DNA of 37,032 bases from Leptolyngbyaceae cyanobacterium RM1_406_9 (GTDB lineage Bacteria; Cyanobacteriota; Cyanobacteriia; Elainellales; Elainellaceae): the NCBI GenBank assembly GCA_012033355.1, contig JAAUQZ010000020.1, positions 1 to 37,032 of the forward strand, given 5' to 3'. Made by a program: the position numbers and the translations under genes. Shown in pieces: positions 34,901 to 37,032 of this stretch (positions are counted from its first letter, which is position 1; each line of letters starts with the position of its first letter). Under the pieces are notes generated by a model, which worked only from the letters and a program-made list of their open reading frames with translations, ran no database searches and had not been told where the DNA came from.

Positions 34901-36736
34901 ATGATGCCGATTGACCGGGATTCTCTGTTGCACCGCTGCAAAACGATTAAATTCCTGAATCGCAGCCTGATCTTTAGCCTTGCAGTGAGTTGTTTCACGC
35001 CTCTAGCGGTTCCGTCCTCTGCCGCGATGCTCTCGCAGGGGGTGACCCAACTCCCCAACACCACCCTGGACAGTGAAGCCCTTGAAGGTGAACCCAAACT
35101 GCCCAAACAAGCCTGCTCCCTTCCACCTGACCGCTCTGCCCTACAAATCAATGACCTGACCCAAAACTTGATGCAGGCAGCAACCTGGATAGAGGAACCA
35201 GAGAATGGACTGGGTGCAATTTTGCAGAGCGTCGGGCCGCAACTGGCTGCACAACTGACTCCTACGGTCTGGCCTGAGATTCATCAGCGATCGCGCTTAG
35301 CCAGAGTGCCGATCCTGATGTATCACGACATCCTGCCCGAAAAAGAAGTGTTTTTTGATGTCACCCCAGAGGAATTCCGAGAACATCTAGAACTGATTAA
35401 GGAAAATGGTTTAACACCCGTCAGCATGGATCAACTAGTAGCACACCTGCGGACGGGGTTGCCGCTGCCCGAAAAGCCCGTTTTGCTAACGTTTGATGAT
35501 GGTTACAAGGGTCACTACGATTACGTTCTGCCGCTGCTACAGGAGTATGGCTATCCCGGTTTGTTTTCTATCTATACGCATAAAGTTAGCCGCGATCATG
35601 GCAGACCTGGCTTAACCTGGGAACAGCTAGAGGAAATGGCGGCAGACCCGCTGGTGACAATCGCCGCTCACAGCGTCATGCATCCATCGGATCTGCGCGA
35701 ACTGTCAGATGAGACGTTACAGCAAGAAATTGTTCAATCTCGCCAGATTCTACAGGAACGGCTAGGCATCCCGATCCGCTATTTTACCTACCCCGAAGGC
35801 AAGTATGATGCGCGGGTTGCTGGGGAGGTTCGCAAAGCCGGATTTGAAGCGGCGTTAACGATGAACGATGCTGAAAACCTGATGGCAGGAGAATCTACTA
35901 ATCTGCTGGCGATCGATCGGATTGGGCAATCTCAAATCGAAGAAGTGATTGCGGATGCCTGGGGTGGCCCTTCACCTAGAAGATGGGGCGCTGCCTTTGA
36001 CTTTAACGCTCCCATCCAGATGAATGAAGTCACCTACGATGATGTGCCGCTGATTCTGATTTCGGGCGGCAAGCCTGTCACGATTCATGCAGATAGCCGC
36101 TATCAGGTTGAGGAAATCATTGCCGACAGCGAAGTTGCGGCGGCTGTCGATGGAGGCTTCTTCTCGCTCAAATACCTCGACTCAAACGTGATGGTCGGGC
36201 CGGTCTTGAGCCAGAGTGAGGGAGTTTTCGTTCCTGGAAACCCTAGCGAGAATCCTCTGCTAAACGGGCGACCGCTTGTGCTGATTAGTTCAAATCAGGT
36301 GCGGTTCGTTCCCTTTGATGCGGACAAACACAACACCCTGGAAGGCATTCAGGCTGAAATGGCAGATATCACCGATGCTTTTGTGGCAGCGGCGTGGCTG
36401 GTCAAAGATGGACAACCTCAGCCTGCCAGCACCTTTGGTAGTCTGTTTGATTTCGATGCCCGACGACACCGGGCTTTCTGGGGCATCAACCAGGACGGAC
36501 AGCCTGTCATTGGCGTATCCACTGACTACGTTGATTCCATTTCGTTGGGCGAAATGCTGTATCAGTCTGGTCTTCAAGATGCTGTCATGCTGGATTCTGG
36601 AGCAAGCACTTCCCTGGCTTACCGGGGTGAGTCACTGGTAGGCTATACGCCTCGTCCCGTGCCCCATGTGGTTGGATTGGTACCCCCCCAGTCTGATTCA
36701 CAGGCGAATGCTGGCTGTACAGTTGCGTCCAAGTAA
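34901..36736 (+). CDS. Polysaccharide deacetylase fused to a phosphodiester glycosidase domain
   Basis: The protein has 611 aa. Two ATGs (34901, 34904) can start it. A hydrophobic segment (about 20-42, FLNRSLIFSLAVSCFTPLAV) suggests export or a signal anchor. The deacetylase domain (about 140-330) has VPILMYHD, the metal-binding TFDDGY, the HSVMHP histidines and a YPEGKYD motif. From about residue 375 to the end is a NAGPA-type phosphodiester glycosidase (DUF2233-like) domain, with AVDGGFF, MLDSGASTSLAY and RPVPHVVGL. Both halves act on envelope sugars: one removes N-acetyl groups, the other is related to an uncovering enzyme cleaving sugar phosphodiesters. A role in trimming peptidoglycan or exopolysaccharide is likely but inferred. 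It is transcribed alone. Confidence 0.88.
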   Translation: MMPIDRDSLLHRCKTIKFLNRSLIFSLAVSCFTPLAVPSSAAMLSQGVTQLPNTTLDSEALEGEPKLPKQACSLPPDRSALQINDLTQNLMQAATWIEEPENGLGAILQSVGPQLAAQLTPTVWPEIHQRSRLARVPILMYHDILPEKEVFFDVTPEEFREHLELIKENGLTPVSMDQLVAHLRTGLPLPEKPVLLTFDDGYKGHYDYVLPLLQEYGYPGLFSIYTHKVSRDHGRPGLTWEQLEEMAADPLVTIAAHSVMHPSDLRELSDETLQQEIVQSRQILQERLGIPIRYFTYPEGKYDARVAGEVRKAGFEAALTMNDAENLMAGESTNLLAIDRIGQSQIEEVIADAWGGPSPRRWGAAFDFNAPIQMNEVTYDDVPLILISGGKPVTIHADSRYQVEEIIADSEVAAAVDGGFFSLKYLDSNVMVGPVLSQSEGVFVPGNPSENPLLNGRPLVLISSNQVRFVPFDADKHNTLEGIQAEMADITDAFVAAAWLVKDGQPQPASTFGSLFDFDARRHRAFWGINQDGQPVIGVSTDYVDSISLGEMLYQSGLQDAVMLDSGASTSLAYRGESLVGYTPRPVPHVVGLVPPQSDSQANAGCTVASK

Positions 36737-36781
36737 AATTTCAGCGGTGGGAGGCAAAGCTTGCCATCTCTAGATCTCTTG

Positions 36782-36896
36782 CGTGAATCGTTACGCGGCT
36801 CCACCGCGCAAGGCGTTGCTGAAGGTAGGGATAATTTGTTTGTTCTGGTGCCTCCTGTAAGGGCGAACGGCCGTTCGCCCCTACGCACGATTCACG
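36782..36896. repeat. MITE-like element with nested palindromes
   Basis: Inverted ends CGTGAATCG (36782-36790) and CGATTCACG (36888-36896) enclose a short TTACGCGG/CCGCGCAA stem (36791-36811) and a perfect 20-base palindrome GGGCGAACGGCCGTTCGCCC (36861-36880). The latter belongs to the GTA(A/G)GGGC...GCCCCTAC family also seen at 16167 and 28473. It has no coding capacity. Confidence 0.5.
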
Positions 36897-36919
36897 TCCC
36901 TAAACAACGTGAGTTCGGG

Positions 36920-37030
36920 TTAAGGAGAGGGCAGTAAATTGTGGTCAAGGGCAATCGAGGGCTTCTTGGGCTGATGGCAATAGGCAATCAAACCGCAGAC
37001 GATGTTGACCAAGCAATTGACCGGTGAACG
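36920..37030 (-). CDS. Transposase C-terminal fragment (5' part outside the window)
   Basis: The minus strand is open from the right edge and ends with TAA at 36920-36922. The last 36 residues include [20 protein letters not shown] and end [13 protein letters not shown]. The block [14 protein letters not shown] resembles the C-termini of cyanobacterial DDE transposases of the IS4/IS5 type, from memory. Whether the gene is intact cannot be judged from this window. It probably marks an insertion sequence reaching the right edge. Confidence 0.5.
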   Translation of the reverse strand, partial: RSPVNCLVNIVCGLIAYCHQPKKPSIALDHNLLPSP

Positions 37031-37032
37031 GT

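Noticed and set aside
1-37032. tRNA or rRNA genes
   Set aside because: I looked for acceptor and T-loop patterns by eye and found none that folds convincingly; a covariance-model search would be decisive.

Overview
The window is from a cyanobacterium, most likely a filamentous one of the Leptolyngbya/Oculatella kind. The HIP1 octamer GCGATCGC occurs throughout. Several families are typical of the phylum: DUF3611, DUF3285 between prfB and ybeY, a YHS protein with NPC repeats, a Ser/Thr kinase-WD40 fusion and a CmpR-like LysR regulator. Heptanucleotide repeats and many palindromic repeats or MITEs fill the spacers. The genus is an inference; there is no rRNA or tRNA gene here to settle it.

Layout. 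1-3.5 kb: the end of a YHS-domain protein gene, then a large hybrid sensor kinase. 3.5-8.1 kb (minus strand): a Ser/Thr kinase-WD40 gene followed by an FHA-domain membrane protein gene. 8.4-15.8 kb (plus strand): an accessory island with a small membrane protein, four long acidic coiled-coil proteins, two proteins sharing the N-terminal tag SVxNLxSRIxxAR, and an uncharacterised 233-residue protein. The island reads as two copies of one module: coiled coil, coiled coil, SVxNL protein. The second SVxNL protein carries a polymorphic-toxin-like region. 15.8-17.4 kb: a gene graveyard with remnants of a histidine kinase, an IS630 transposase, a possible ATPase and a conserved hypothetical gene cut by a MITE. 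17.5-22.6 kb: a PAP2 phosphatase, then convergent minus-strand genes for DUF3611, a solute-binding protein, a coiled membrane protein and a VWA lipoprotein. 23.5-26.5 kb: an MCP-like transducer and a LysR regulator behind an elaborate operator-like region. 26.7-31.2 kb (minus): an animal-type haem peroxidase and a FAD oxidoreductase with C-terminal SLH motifs. 31.3-36.7 kb: a core block of prfB (with its programmed frameshift), DUF3285, ybeY, dgkA, trpG/pabA and a polysaccharide deacetylase-phosphodiester glycosidase fusion. The right edge cuts a transposase gene.

Two points deserve attention. First, the duplicated coiled-coil/SVxNL island is the best candidate for an undescribed system. A toxin delivery or colony-competition system is one reading, but this is inference. 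Second, six otherwise intact genes are each broken by one missing base, mostly in short homopolymers. That pattern suggests consensus errors in the assembly, so I annotate them as whole genes with a frameshift note.
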